DNA of 64,000 nucleotides from Pseudomonadota bacterium (GTDB taxonomy: Bacteria > Desulfobacterota > Binatia > Binatales > Binataceae): the NCBI GenBank assembly GCA_021325025.1, contig JAJPHZ010000027.1, forward strand, positions 62,001 to 126,000, written 5' to 3'. The position numbers were made by a program, and so were the translations under genes. Every line of letters begins with the position of its first letter. Positions within the stretch are counted from its first letter, which is position 1. The notes beneath the pieces are model-generated. The model saw only the letters and a program-made list of their open reading frames with translations. It was not told the DNA's origin and made no database searches. This document shows, one piece after another, positions 35,227 to 43,843 of the stretch.

Positions 35227-35817
35227 ATGGATGACAATTCGCGGCCGACTCGATTCATTCTGGTTCGCCACGGCGAAAGCGTTGGCAACCGCGAGCAGAA
35301 ATTCACCACCAGCCATCTAAGTCCGCTGACCGAACTGGGCCGCACGCAGGCGCTGACTGCCGCTCGATGGATCGCCGAGCGCTTCAAGCCCGAACTGGTG
35401 GTGGTCAGCCCTTATCTGCGTGCACGACAAACCGGCGCAATTATCGCCGAGCTGTTTGGGCTCGGGATCGAGGTTGAAGACGATCTGCGCGAGCGCCATA
35501 TGGGAATCCTGGCCGGACAGCCCTATCCTAACATCGCCACCGATCCGACTTTCGACCGCAGCCGTTTCTGGCTATGGCGTCCCGCGGGCGGCGAGAACTT
35601 CGAAGAAGTGCGCGCACGGGCCGGCCGGGTACTGGACCGCCTCGCCCAAACCCATCGCGGCCGCGAACTGGTGGTGGTCAGCCACGGCGGCGTGATGGCG
35701 GCGCTGTGGGCGCATGCGATCGGCGGCTGGCAACAGGTGCGCGTGCCGCGCAATTGCGGAATCATCGTTGCCGAACATCACCAGGGCCGCTACACACCTC
35801 CGTTGACGCACGAGTAA
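35227..35817 (+). CDS. histidine phosphatase family protein
   Basis: 196 residues of the phosphoglycerate-mutase-like branch. The phosphohistidine motif is VRHGESVGN at 14-22 and the second catalytic His is VVSHGGVM near 150. LSPLTELGRTQA and VVSPYLRARQT are the flanking family motifs. It could be a broad phosphatase (cobalamin, small phosphates or phosphoglycerate) rather than a glycolytic mutase, since the long insert of the mutase is absent. Monocistronic between the amidohydrolase set and the HTH regulator. Confidence 0.9.
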   Translation: MDDNSRPTRFILVRHGESVGNREQKFTTSHLSPLTELGRTQALTAARWIAERFKPELVVVSPYLRARQTGAIIAELFGLGIEVEDDLRERHMGILAGQPYPNIATDPTFDRSRFWLWRPAGGENFEEVRARAGRVLDRLAQTHRGRELVVVSHGGVMAALWAHAIGGWQQVRVPRNCGIIVAEHHQGRYTPPLTHE

Positions 35818-35883
35818 CAAGGATTAGGGCGCGATAATTTCCAGCCCCGCGCTTTTTCGCGGCGGTGGATCTGTGCCATGATA

Positions 35884-35911
35884 CCTGCCGTATGCCAACT
35901 ATACGGGCAGG
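35884..35911 (+). promoter_or_regulatory. inverted repeat over the start codon of the HTH regulator
   Basis: Arms CCTGCCGTAT (35884-35893) and ATACGGGCAGG (35901-35911), complementary except for one extra G, with a 7-base spacer. The start ATG of the HTH/substrate-binding gene (35892) lies in the left arm. It could be an operator for autoregulation or a hairpin that hides the start codon in the mRNA. Confidence 0.5.
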
Positions 35912-37016
35912 AAGCCGGGTCCGGGCGGCGCGTCTGGAGCGCGGCATCGGCCAGGGCCAACTGGCGGCCGAAGCGGGAATCTCGCGCCAGGCGCTGAGCG
36001 CGATCGAGTCGGGAGCCTACACTCCCAACGTCACCGCCGCGCTGAAACTGGCTCAGGCGCTGGGCAAAACCGTGGAGAGCCTGTTCGGCGACGCCGGCTT
36101 CGAAAGCGTCACGGCGCAGGTAGGGGAAGAAGCGGGCGGGGGCCGATGCGCTGCGGGCAGCCCCGTCGGGCTGGCTCGCGTCGGCGGCAAACTGGTCGCG
36201 GTGGCGCGTCCGGCCGCGAGCCTCGGCCTGCTGCCGGCAGGGGGGATGGTCGAGCAGCTTGCGCCCGACGGCAAGGTGCGGGTCGCCTCGTTTCGTACCG
36301 CGGCCGAAATCGAAGCTACGCTGCTGGTGGCGGGATGCGACCCGGCGGTCGCAGTGCTGAGCGACTACCTGGCGCATCGGACGCCGTTTGTGGAGCTGGT
36401 CGGTTGCCAATGCTCCAGCGCGTCGGCGCTGGATTGCGTGGGTGCGGGGCGCAGCCACGTCGGCGGTACGCATCTGCGCGATCCGGGCAGCGGGCAGTAC
36501 AACGTGGCGGCGGTGCGGCGCAAGTTCGGGCGGCGTCCGGTGATGGTGGTCAACTTCGCGCGATGGGAGTTGGGGTTGGCCTCGCGGCCCGGAGCGCGGC
36601 GCATCGCGGCGATCGCGGATCTGGCGCGGCCCGGCGTGCGGATCGTCAACCGCCAGCCGGGCTCCGGCGCGCGGATCGCGCTGGAAGAGGCGATCGCGGA
36701 GCTCGGCATCGAACCCAACAAACTGTTGGGCTACGACTGCGAACTGGCGGGCCATCTGGAGGTCGCCGCGGAAATTGCCGCCGGCCGCGCCGACGCGGGA
36801 ATGACCCTGCGCGTTGCCGCCGACGCTTTCGGCCTGAGCTTCACGCCGCTGCGCGAAGAGCGCTACGACCTGGTAATACCGCGGCGCGAAACGCAATCGC
36901 CGGCGGTCAAGGCGCTGCTCGAAGCGCTGTGCTCAAGCCGCCTGGCCGCCGAGGTCAGCCGCATGTGCCTGTACGATACCACCGAGATGGGCAAGGTGCT
37001 GGCCGAAGCCGGGTAG
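35892..37016 (+). CDS. XRE-type HTH and substrate-binding domain regulator
   Basis: 374 residues. An N-terminal helix-turn-helix of XRE type (about 10-65, ARLERGIGQGQLAAEAGISRQALSAIESGAYTP) joins a long periplasmic-binding-protein-like domain (about 80-370) with VAVLSDYLAHRTPFVELVGCQCSSA and IVNRQPGSGARIALEE. This is the layout of one-component regulators that sense an anion or metabolite, and the C-terminal domain resembles the PBP_like family found with molybdate/tungstate or MoeA-linked proteins. Start at the ATG at 35892; a GTG 9 codons earlier is possible. The inverted repeat at the start suggests self-regulation. Confidence 0.85.
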   Translation: MPTIRAGSRVRAARLERGIGQGQLAAEAGISRQALSAIESGAYTPNVTAALKLAQALGKTVESLFGDAGFESVTAQVGEEAGGGRCAAGSPVGLARVGGKLVAVARPAASLGLLPAGGMVEQLAPDGKVRVASFRTAAEIEATLLVAGCDPAVAVLSDYLAHRTPFVELVGCQCSSASALDCVGAGRSHVGGTHLRDPGSGQYNVAAVRRKFGRRPVMVVNFARWELGLASRPGARRIAAIADLARPGVRIVNRQPGSGARIALEEAIAELGIEPNKLLGYDCELAGHLEVAAEIAAGRADAGMTLRVAADAFGLSFTPLREERYDLVIPRRETQSPAVKALLEALCSSRLAAEVSRMCLYDTTEMGKVLAEAG

Positions 37017-37072
37017 GTTGTCAGCTCAAAAATTCCTGCCTTTCAGGCGCGAATTGTTTTTGCCGAACAATC

Positions 37073-37096
37073 AGCCATACCATCGGTGGTACGGCT
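37073..37096. terminator. hairpin between convergent genes
   Basis: Stem of nine pairs with one A-C mismatch (37073-37082 and 37087-37096) and a TCGG tetraloop. It lies between the regulator and the peptidase, which converge. No good U-tract follows on either strand, so a Rho-independent role is uncertain. Confidence 0.35.
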
Positions 37097-37112
37097 TCGC
37101 GCGGCTACGCTT

Positions 37113-38264
37113 TCAGCCGCCGGCGTGCAGGCGGATCAGTTCGAGCGTGACTTCGGCGGCCGATACCATGTCGTTGACGTTGAGCCATTCGCGCACCGTG
37201 TGGATGTCGCGCATGCCGGTGCCGAGGTTGGCCACGGAAAAGCCGCGGCGGTTGAGGATGTTGGCGTCGCATCCGCCGCCCATCGCGTCGGGTTTGACCA
37301 CGCGGCCCAGCCGGCGCGCCGCTTCCACCACCTTGCGCACGATCGGCGCGTCGTCGGGCAGGCTCATCGCCTCGTACTCAGTATGCGTGTTGTATTCAAG
37401 CCCGGCGGTGAATTGCTTGCCATCCAACGTCACGCTGTGACGCGCGACCGCGTCCTCAAAGCATTGGATCATGTGCGCGACCTGACGCTCCAGCTTGGCG
37501 CTGTCGCGCGAGCGCGCCTCGCCGCGCACCACGACCTGGTTGGGTACGATGTTGAGGGCGCGCCCGCCTTCGATCAGCCCCAGGTTGGCGGTGGTCTCGT
37601 TATCGATGCGCCCCAGGCGCATCGCGGCAATCGCCTCCGCCGCGATCTTGATCGCCGACAAACCGCGCTCCGGCGCCATCCCGGCGTGCGCCTCCAGCCC
37701 GCGCACGGTAAAGCGCAGCGCCTTGGCGCCCGGCGCACGGATAAACAGGTAGCCGGGCGCGTCGCTGTCGTACACCAGCCCTTCGCGCGCCTGCACCATC
37801 GACAGATCGAGATTCTTGGCACCCAGCAGCCCGATCTCTTCGCACACCGTGAAGACCGCATCGATCGGACCATGCGGGATTTGCTGCTCGCGCAACTGAT
37901 GCAGCGTCTCGCAGATGATCGCGCAGCCCGACTTGTCGTCGCCGCCCAACACCGTGGTGCCGTCGGAGCGGATGACGTCGCCCTCGATAATCGGCTTGAC
38001 GCCTTCGCCGGGACTGACCGTGTCCATGTGCGCGCACAGCAAAAGCGCCGGCGCGTCCGCCACCGTGCCTTCGAGGCGGGCGATCAGGTTGCCGACTTCG
38101 CCCTTGACCTTTTCGGCGGCGCGGTCGAACCGGCACACCAAGCCGAGCTGCTCCAGCTCGCGCTTAAGCCGCATCGCGCAGGCGCGTTCGCGGCGCGAGA
38201 GCGAGTCGATGCGGATCAGGTCGAGGAAAATGTTCTTGAGCCGATCGCGGTTGACTGCAGCCAT
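37113..38264 (-). CDS. M20/M42-type metallopeptidase, PepT-like
   Basis: 383 residues. The zinc ligands and catalytic residues read CAHMDTV (His, Asp), GGDDKSG (bridging Asp), CEEIGLLG (catalytic Glu pair), DSDAPG and a late GGGCDANI with His further on. A lid domain with GLEAHAGMAPERGLSAI is inserted at about 190-300. It should cleave small di- or tripeptides in the cytoplasm. GAGGAG lies before the ATG. It follows the JAMM protease gene by about 20 bases and the ketopantoate-reductase-like gene, forming a compact minus-strand trio. Confidence 0.9.
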   Translation of the reverse strand: MAAVNRDRLKNIFLDLIRIDSLSRRERACAMRLKRELEQLGLVCRFDRAAEKVKGEVGNLIARLEGTVADAPALLLCAHMDTVSPGEGVKPIIEGDVIRSDGTTVLGGDDKSGCAIICETLHQLREQQIPHGPIDAVFTVCEEIGLLGAKNLDLSMVQAREGLVYDSDAPGYLFIRAPGAKALRFTVRGLEAHAGMAPERGLSAIKIAAEAIAAMRLGRIDNETTANLGLIEGGRALNIVPNQVVVRGEARSRDSAKLERQVAHMIQCFEDAVARHSVTLDGKQFTAGLEYNTHTEYEAMSLPDDAPIVRKVVEAARRLGRVVKPDAMGGGCDANILNRRGFSVANLGTGMRDIHTVREWLNVNDMVSAAEVTLELIRLHAGG

Positions 38265-38286
38265 CGCGTTCTCCTCACGCTACGCG

Positions 38287-38757
38287 TCAGGTTTCCAGCA
38301 ATTGGGTTTCGACAAAATCGCGGCGCTGCTCGTCCCACACAAACGCCGCCGCGCGGCTGAACCTGCCCTGCGTGACGGACAATACCACGTAGGCGGTGCC
38401 GGGATAATCGGGTTCGTTGGGATCGAACGCGCAGGCCTGGCGGCGGTCGGTGGCGGAGAAGTAGGCGTCGTGGTCGGGATGGGAATGATAGACGATTTTC
38501 AGCTCCAGTCCGCGGCGGTCGATCTCGTTGAGCACCGCCAGTTGCGCCCCCGGCTCCATCAGGTAGGCGGTGCGGGCGTCGCGCGGATAGGCCGCGGGGT
38601 CGGCAGCGTGCTTTTGGTTCTGGATGTTGGGAATCGGCCGGACTTCTTCGGTTGCGGCATCGCCGATCACGAATCCGCAGCATTCATAGGGATACTCGCG
38701 CTCGGCCTGGGCCTTGATCGCGGCGAAGTTGGCGCGCCGGATACTGACCGTCTTCAC
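38287..38757 (-). CDS. JAMM/MPN-domain metalloprotease
   Basis: 156 residues. The JAB1/MPN fold is clear: YPYECCGF supplies the catalytic Glu, and YHSHPDHDAYFSATD supplies His-x-His, Ser and Asp for the zinc. Bacterial members include the CysO-cysteine peptidase Mec and related hydrolases that remove small sulfur-carrier or ubiquitin-like tails. A GTG start at 38757 is chosen because it overlaps the stop of the upstream gene (GTGA) and has AAGGAG 5 bases upstream; an ATG nine codons earlier lies inside the neighbour. No ThiS/MoaD-like gene is adjacent. Confidence 0.88.
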   Translation of the reverse strand: MKTVSIRRANFAAIKAQAEREYPYECCGFVIGDAATEEVRPIPNIQNQKHAADPAAYPRDARTAYLMEPGAQLAVLNEIDRRGLELKIVYHSHPDHDAYFSATDRRQACAFDPNEPDYPGTAYVVLSVTQGRFSRAAAFVWDEQRRDFVETQLLET

Positions 38758-39749
38758 GCTTGCTCCTTCGAGGGGCCGCGCCAATGGCGCTCGCGGGCGC
38801 CAATCAGCGCCGTGATTATGCGATTGACCGGCGCGTCGATTCCCGCCTCGGCCGCGAGCTGGACGATCATGCCGTTAAGCGCGCCGATCTCGGTGCGGCC
38901 GCGATGCTCCAGGTCCCAGAGCATCGACGGCCGATGGTGGAACGTCGCCGGCAACAATTTGGTATAGAATTGTGTCAGATAGTCAGCAGCGCTTTGAAAC
39001 GGGATTCCCACGCCCAGGCGCTGCGCCGCGCCGAATGCCTCCTGCACAATGGCGTCCATGATGCGCCGCAGTTCCGGATCCTCGCCCAGCGCCCCGTAGT
39101 GAAGCTTGAGCAGCGCGCCCAGCGGATTGAGCGCGGCGTTGTAGAACAGCTTGGTCCACAGCCACGGACGGATGTCGTCCACCGCCTGGGTGGGAATACC
39201 GGCCGCGCTCAGCGCGCCGGAAATTGCCCGGGCGCTGTGCGCCAGCCGCGGCGCCGCCTCGCCGCTCAAGTCGGGCGCCGGGCCAATCGTCACCGGTTCG
39301 GCAATCACCGTGACGCGCACGCATCCAGGCCGCTCGATTTCGGCGCCGAAGATGACGCGTGCCGCCAGCGCGTTTTCCTTTCCCACGTGCTGCGCAAGAA
39401 TCTCCAGATTTCCCAGCCCATTTTGCACCGATACGGCGACGCCGCCCGTTGCGAGTAAAGCTGCCAGATGAGGTGCGAGCTCTTCGGTATCGTAACTCTT
39501 GACGGTGACCGCAATCAGGGGAAACTTGCGCCCGTCCAACTCGCCGACGTCGTGGAAGCATTGGAAACCGCCCACCTCGCGCCGCCCGAAGAGGCCCTCG
39601 ACGATGAGCCCGCGGCGCGCGATAGCGTCGAGATGGCGTGCGCGGCCCAGCAGCGCCACGTCATAACCGGCGGCGCGCAGCATCCCCCCCATCACGGAAC
39701 CCAGCGCGCCCGCGCCGGCAATCAGAATCGGCCCGCTCAGCATAATCAT
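38754..39749 (-). CDS. ketopantoate reductase family protein (ApbA/PanE-like)
   Basis: 331 residues. The Rossmann motif GAGALGSVMGGML opens the protein, the catalytic Lys lies in LWTKLFYNAALNPLGALL near residue 203, and the C-terminal helical domain has RTEIGALNGMIV with its Glu. True 2-dehydropantoate 2-reductases make pantoate for coenzyme A, but many members act on other 2-oxoacids, and no panB/panC lies nearby. Its stop overlaps the JAMM start by 4 bases, which is tight translational coupling. First gene of the PanE-JAMM-PepT trio. Confidence 0.87.
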   Translation of the reverse strand: MIMLSGPILIAGAGALGSVMGGMLRAAGYDVALLGRARHLDAIARRGLIVEGLFGRREVGGFQCFHDVGELDGRKFPLIAVTVKSYDTEELAPHLAALLATGGVAVSVQNGLGNLEILAQHVGKENALAARVIFGAEIERPGCVRVTVIAEPVTIGPAPDLSGEAAPRLAHSARAISGALSAAGIPTQAVDDIRPWLWTKLFYNAALNPLGALLKLHYGALGEDPELRRIMDAIVQEAFGAAQRLGVGIPFQSAADYLTQFYTKLLPATFHHRPSMLWDLEHRGRTEIGALNGMIVQLAAEAGIDAPVNRIITALIGARERHWRGPSKEQA

Positions 39750-39789
39750 TTATTAGGCGCCGGCCGCGCGCAGCGCAAATCCGATGCTG

Positions 39790-40596
39790 TCAGAGCACTA
39801 CTGCAGTGTCGGGCCGCACGCTCAGCAGGTGGCGCCCGCCGCGGCGGCGGATTCTGACCGCGACGCCGAAAGCGTCGGAGAGCAGCCTCGAGTTGAGCAT
39901 CCGCGCCTTGGGTCCGCTGGCCGCCACGCGTCCGTTCTTGAGCACCAGCACGTGCGAGAAGCTGGGCGTGATCTCCTCGGTATGATGCGTCACCAGCACC
40001 AGCGCCGGGGCGCCGCGCCCGCGCGCCAGACGTTCCAGGAATTGCAGAAAATGCTCGCGGGCGGCGGGATCGAGTCCGGCGCAAGGCTCGTCCAGAATCA
40101 GCAGCCTGGGCCGCGCCATCAGGGCCCGCCCGATCAGCACCCGCTGACGCTCGCCCTGCGACAGATGCAGCCAGAGGCGGTCGCGCAGATACTCGCATTC
40201 GACGCGGCGCAGGATGCGCGCCGCCTCGCGCCGCTCCGCCGCCGTAATTTCGCCCCACAACCCGATCTGCGCGTAGCGGCCGCTGAGCACGGCGTTGAGC
40301 GCCGGCTCGCCCTCGCTCATCATCTGATGGACCGCGGAGCTGACGATACCGACGCGCTTGCGCAACTCGCGCCAGTCACTGTGGCCGTAGGTTTCACCCA
40401 GCACCGAGATCGTCCCGGCGGTGGGCGGCAGATAACCGGTCAGCGCGCGCAGCAACGAGGTCTTGCCCGAACCGTTGGCCCCCAGGATCACCCAGTTCTG
40501 ACCCTTTTCGACGCGCCAGTCGATCCGCTCCAGGATGGTGGCGTCGCGCACGACGCGCAATCCGTCGACCGCGATTACCGGTAGCGCGCGTGCCAT
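39790..40596 (-). CDS. solo ABC-transporter ATPase
   Basis: 268 residues, one ABC ATPase domain. Walker A is GANGSGKT (about 39-46), the signature LSQGERQR (about 144-151), Walker B LLILDEPCAGLDP, and the switch His in VTHHTEE. No permease or binding protein gene is next to it. It resembles ModF/YlmA-like soluble ATPases, with a 15-20 residue Arg/His-rich tail beyond the nucleotide domain. It may partner a distant permease or act as a non-transport ATPase. Confidence 0.85.
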   Translation of the reverse strand: MARALPVIAVDGLRVVRDATILERIDWRVEKGQNWVILGANGSGKTSLLRALTGYLPPTAGTISVLGETYGHSDWRELRKRVGIVSSAVHQMMSEGEPALNAVLSGRYAQIGLWGEITAAERREAARILRRVECEYLRDRLWLHLSQGERQRVLIGRALMARPRLLILDEPCAGLDPAAREHFLQFLERLARGRGAPALVLVTHHTEEITPSFSHVLVLKNGRVAASGPKARMLNSRLLSDAFGVAVRIRRRGGRHLLSVRPDTAVVL

Positions 40597-40792
40597 TTCA
40601 GGTTGGTATTCAGGGTCATCGTCTTACTCCGCGGATCGAACTGCGAAACGACTACCAACCCGCCGCCCAGCGGGCAAGAGCGCCGAGCCGTCCGGGGCTC
40701 GTCCTGGAAGCGACGGCCTCACACGGCATTTTTTCGACCTCTCTTGAAAAAGGAGAAAGGGACCGGAATTTGTTTTCGCTTCAGGATCAAGT

Positions 40793-43700
40793 TCACGCGG
40801 CGCTAGCGCCATTTTCGATCTCAGGCAGCGCGGGCGCTTTGCGCGCACCCACAAGGTAAATCCCGGCGGCCAGCGGCGTCGACAGAAACAGCGCGTAGGC
40901 CAGTCCGCCAATCACCGCGAGCGCCAGCGGCTGCTGCACCCTGGCGCCCGCCCCAAGGCCCATGGCCAGCGGCAGCAGGCCGGCGGCCGTGGCCAGCGTC
41001 GTCATCAGGATAGGCCGCAGCCTGATGCGCGCGGCGTTGACCAGCGCCACCCTGGCATCGGCTCCCGCTGCGATATCGCGCTGCGCATGATCGAGCAGCA
41101 GGATGCCGTTTTTCGCGGTGATGCCCGCGACCATGATGATGCCCATGAAGGAGGAAATGTTCAGTGTAATGCCGATCAAGCGCAGCGCGATGAAGCTGCC
41201 GGCCAGACATGACAGCGCGCCGATCAGGACTGCGATGGCGGGCGCCAGCGCGGCGAACTCCCAGACCAGCACCAGAAACATCGCGGCGGTCGCCGCGACC
41301 AGCACCAGAGCCAGTTGATGAAAGGCCTTTTGCTGCTCAGCATAAAGGCCGCCGTACTCCAACGTGACGCCGGGCGGCAGCGGCAACTGCTTCAGGCTTT
41401 GCTTGACGCGCGCGATCGCCGTTCCGAGATCGGTGTCCTCGATGCGGCTGGTGACGCGCACCACCGGGCGCAGGCGCTCGCGGTTAAGCTCGGTTCGCTC
41501 GCCCATCCATTTGAGCGCTGCAAGATCGGACAGGGGGACTCGTCCGCCGTTGGGCGTGTCGATTAGCGTCCCGCCCAGCAGGTCGAGGCTGCGATGGTAG
41601 CTGTCGGGATAGCGCACACGCACGCCCAACAGCCGATCGCCGACGCGCACCTGCGTTGCGACCGTGCCCTCGACCACCGTTCTGAGCGCCGCCCGCACGT
41701 CGTCGGCCGATATCCCGTAGCGCTCAGCCGCGGTCTGGTTGATGGCGACTTCTTCCTCGGGATTGCTCAGCACCAGGCCGTCGAACAGATCGACCAGGCC
41801 GGGAATCGGACGCATTCGAGCTGCGGCCCGGCGCGCGGTGGCTTCAATCGCGGCCTGATCGGAGCCGAAGACCTTGACCTCGATCGGTTCCGGAGTGCCG
41901 GAAAGATCGCCGATCAGATCCTGCAGCACCTGCGAGAACTCGATGCGCACGCCCGGCACCGAGGCCAGAATGCGCCGCCGGATCGAGTCCATCACCTCGT
42001 CGATACTGCGCTCGCGCCGCGCTTTGAGCAGTACGGAGAAGTCGCCGCGATTGGATTCGGTGAGAAAGAATCCCAACTGCGTGCCGGTGCGGCGCGAGAA
42101 GGACACGACTTCGGGCGTGCTCCTGAGGATGTCTTCGATTTTCGCCAGCAGCATCTGCGTGTCGGCCAGCGTGCTTTCCGGCGGCGTGGTGTAATCCAGG
42201 GTGAAAGCGCCCTCGTCAAGTTCGGGCAGATAGTCGGTGCCGATAACGCGATAGAAGACTATGGCGGCGCCCAGGGAAGCGGCGGCGAGAGCAAGTGCGA
42301 GCGGCGGAAAGCGAAGAAACGGCTGCAGACCGCCGACGTAGCCGCGCTGCACGAGGTCGAAGAGGCGCCCCGATTCGCGCCCCGTGCGGCGCAGCGATTC
42401 GACCATCAACTCCAGCGCGGGCGTGAAATACAGCGCCAGCACCAGCGATACCGCCAGGCCGCCGCCCAACGTCAATGCCAGGGCGCGGAAAAAGACTCCC
42501 GTAACGCCGGTGAGAAATACCAGCGGCAGAAAGACCACGATCACCGTGGCGGTCGACGCGATCAGGGGCCGGGTCAGTTCGCGCAGCGCGTTGCGCACCG
42601 AGGCCTGCGCCCCCACGCCGCCCGCGTGCGCGCGATGCATCGCTTCGATCATGACGATCGCGTCGTCGATAAACAGGCCGATTCCGGCCGCCAGTCCGCC
42701 CAGCGTCATCATGTTGAAGGTCTCGCCGATCGCGGCCATCACCGCGAACGTGATCAGAATCGTGCACGGTACCACGACCGCCGCGATCAGCGCGCTCAGC
42801 GGGCTGCGCGTGAAGCCGTATACCACCGCCACCGCCAGGAGCAGCCCCAGGACGATCGCGTCGCGCACGCTGTTGAACGAGTCCTGCACCAACGACGCCT
42901 GATCGTAGGAAAAAGAGAACGATACGTCAGGATAGCGGACGCGGAACCGGGCGACGATCGCGTGCGCCTGGCGCGAGATGAGCGTGGTGTTGCCGTCGGG
43001 TTGCTGCGAGACCCCGACCAGCACAGCGGGCCCGTGCTCGGAGGTGGTGCGGATGTAATCCTCCATGATGCCGAGCTCGACACGGCCGAGATCGCGCACG
43101 TAGATGGGCTGCCCGCCCTGGCTGGCAACCGGCACCGCGGCCAGCTGCTCGACGCCATGGAGGTCCGTGCTCACCACGGTCAGCAGCATGCGATGCGCGT
43201 CGAGCACGCGGCCCGCCGATTCGATCACGTTGGCCTTCGCCAGCCCGTTGACGACGTCCTGCGGCGTCAGCTTGTGCTGCAGCATCTGCGCCGGGTCCAG
43301 TCGCACCACGTATTCGCGGAACTTGGCGCCCACCGCCTCAACGCGATAGACGCCGGGAATCCGATGGAGACTGGGCGCCAGATCGTATTGCGCGATATCG
43401 GTCAGTTCGGTCAGATTGCGCACCCGCGAGCTCAAGCCGACGATGAGGATGGGAAAGGTGCCGGTGGTCAGCAGCCGGGTATCGACCTGGGTGTCGGCGG
43501 GCAGACGCGCGCGCGCCTCGCCGAGCGCCGCATTGAGCAACTGAAAGCTGGCGACAGGGTCGCTGCTTTCGTTGAAGTTGACATCGATTTCCGCGCTGCC
43601 TCGCGTGGTGGTCGAGCGCACCATCCTGACTCCAACCACGCCGTAGGCGGCCTCCTCCAATGGACGCGTGACCGCGACCAGCATCTGCTCGGGCGGCAGA

Positions 43701-43843
43701 TCGCCGGCGTCGGCCAGGATGATCGCGCGGTTGAACTGCACCTGCGGAAAGACCGCGGAGGGAATCGAGCGGGCCGCAAGGCCGCCCACAATCGAAGCGG
43801 CGATCACGGCGCATAGCGCCAGGGTGGAATTGCTGCGGCTCAT
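40793..43843 (-). CDS. RND-family efflux permease
   Basis: 1016 residues, slightly short for the family. Two large periplasmic loops separate the helix blocks; TM4 carries GIGLFIDDAIVMIEAMHRAH with the proton-relay Asp pair. RND features run through ALAPAIAVLIGALSCLAGSF and AGITAKNGILLLDHAQRDI. No heavy-metal DFG motif. It is the last gene of a five-gene operon; its ATG overlaps the adaptor stop by 4 bases. Together with the adaptor and TolC it should form a tripartite exporter. Confidence 0.92.
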   Translation of the reverse strand: MSRSNSTLALCAVIAASIVGGLAARSIPSAVFPQVQFNRAIILADAGDLPPEQMLVAVTRPLEEAAYGVVGVRMVRSTTTRGSAEIDVNFNESSDPVASFQLLNAALGEARARLPADTQVDTRLLTTGTFPILIVGLSSRVRNLTELTDIAQYDLAPSLHRIPGVYRVEAVGAKFREYVVRLDPAQMLQHKLTPQDVVNGLAKANVIESAGRVLDAHRMLLTVVSTDLHGVEQLAAVPVASQGGQPIYVRDLGRVELGIMEDYIRTTSEHGPAVLVGVSQQPDGNTTLISRQAHAIVARFRVRYPDVSFSFSYDQASLVQDSFNSVRDAIVLGLLLAVAVVYGFTRSPLSALIAAVVVPCTILITFAVMAAIGETFNMMTLGGLAAGIGLFIDDAIVMIEAMHRAHAGGVGAQASVRNALRELTRPLIASTATVIVVFLPLVFLTGVTGVFFRALALTLGGGLAVSLVLALYFTPALELMVESLRRTGRESGRLFDLVQRGYVGGLQPFLRFPPLALALAAASLGAAIVFYRVIGTDYLPELDEGAFTLDYTTPPESTLADTQMLLAKIEDILRSTPEVVSFSRRTGTQLGFFLTESNRGDFSVLLKARRERSIDEVMDSIRRRILASVPGVRIEFSQVLQDLIGDLSGTPEPIEVKVFGSDQAAIEATARRAAARMRPIPGLVDLFDGLVLSNPEEEVAINQTAAERYGISADDVRAALRTVVEGTVATQVRVGDRLLGVRVRYPDSYHRSLDLLGGTLIDTPNGGRVPLSDLAALKWMGERTELNRERLRPVVRVTSRIEDTDLGTAIARVKQSLKQLPLPPGVTLEYGGLYAEQQKAFHQLALVLVAATAAMFLVLVWEFAALAPAIAVLIGALSCLAGSFIALRLIGITLNISSFMGIIMVAGITAKNGILLLDHAQRDIAAGADARVALVNAARIRLRPILMTTLATAAGLLPLAMGLGAGARVQQPLALAVIGGLAYALFLSTPLAAGIYLVGARKAPALPEIENGASAA

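Noticed and set aside
37086-38360. Plus-strand frame opposite the PepT-like peptidase
   Set aside because: No family features; the zinc-site motifs on the minus strand identify the real gene.
40597-40792. Possible terminator after the RND permease
   Set aside because: Only a five-pair stem (GAGCC/GGCTC) without a U-tract; not supported.
41594-43816. Plus-strand frame opposite the second RND permease
   Set aside because: Low-complexity His/Arg/Gln protein with no start site; shadow of the permease.
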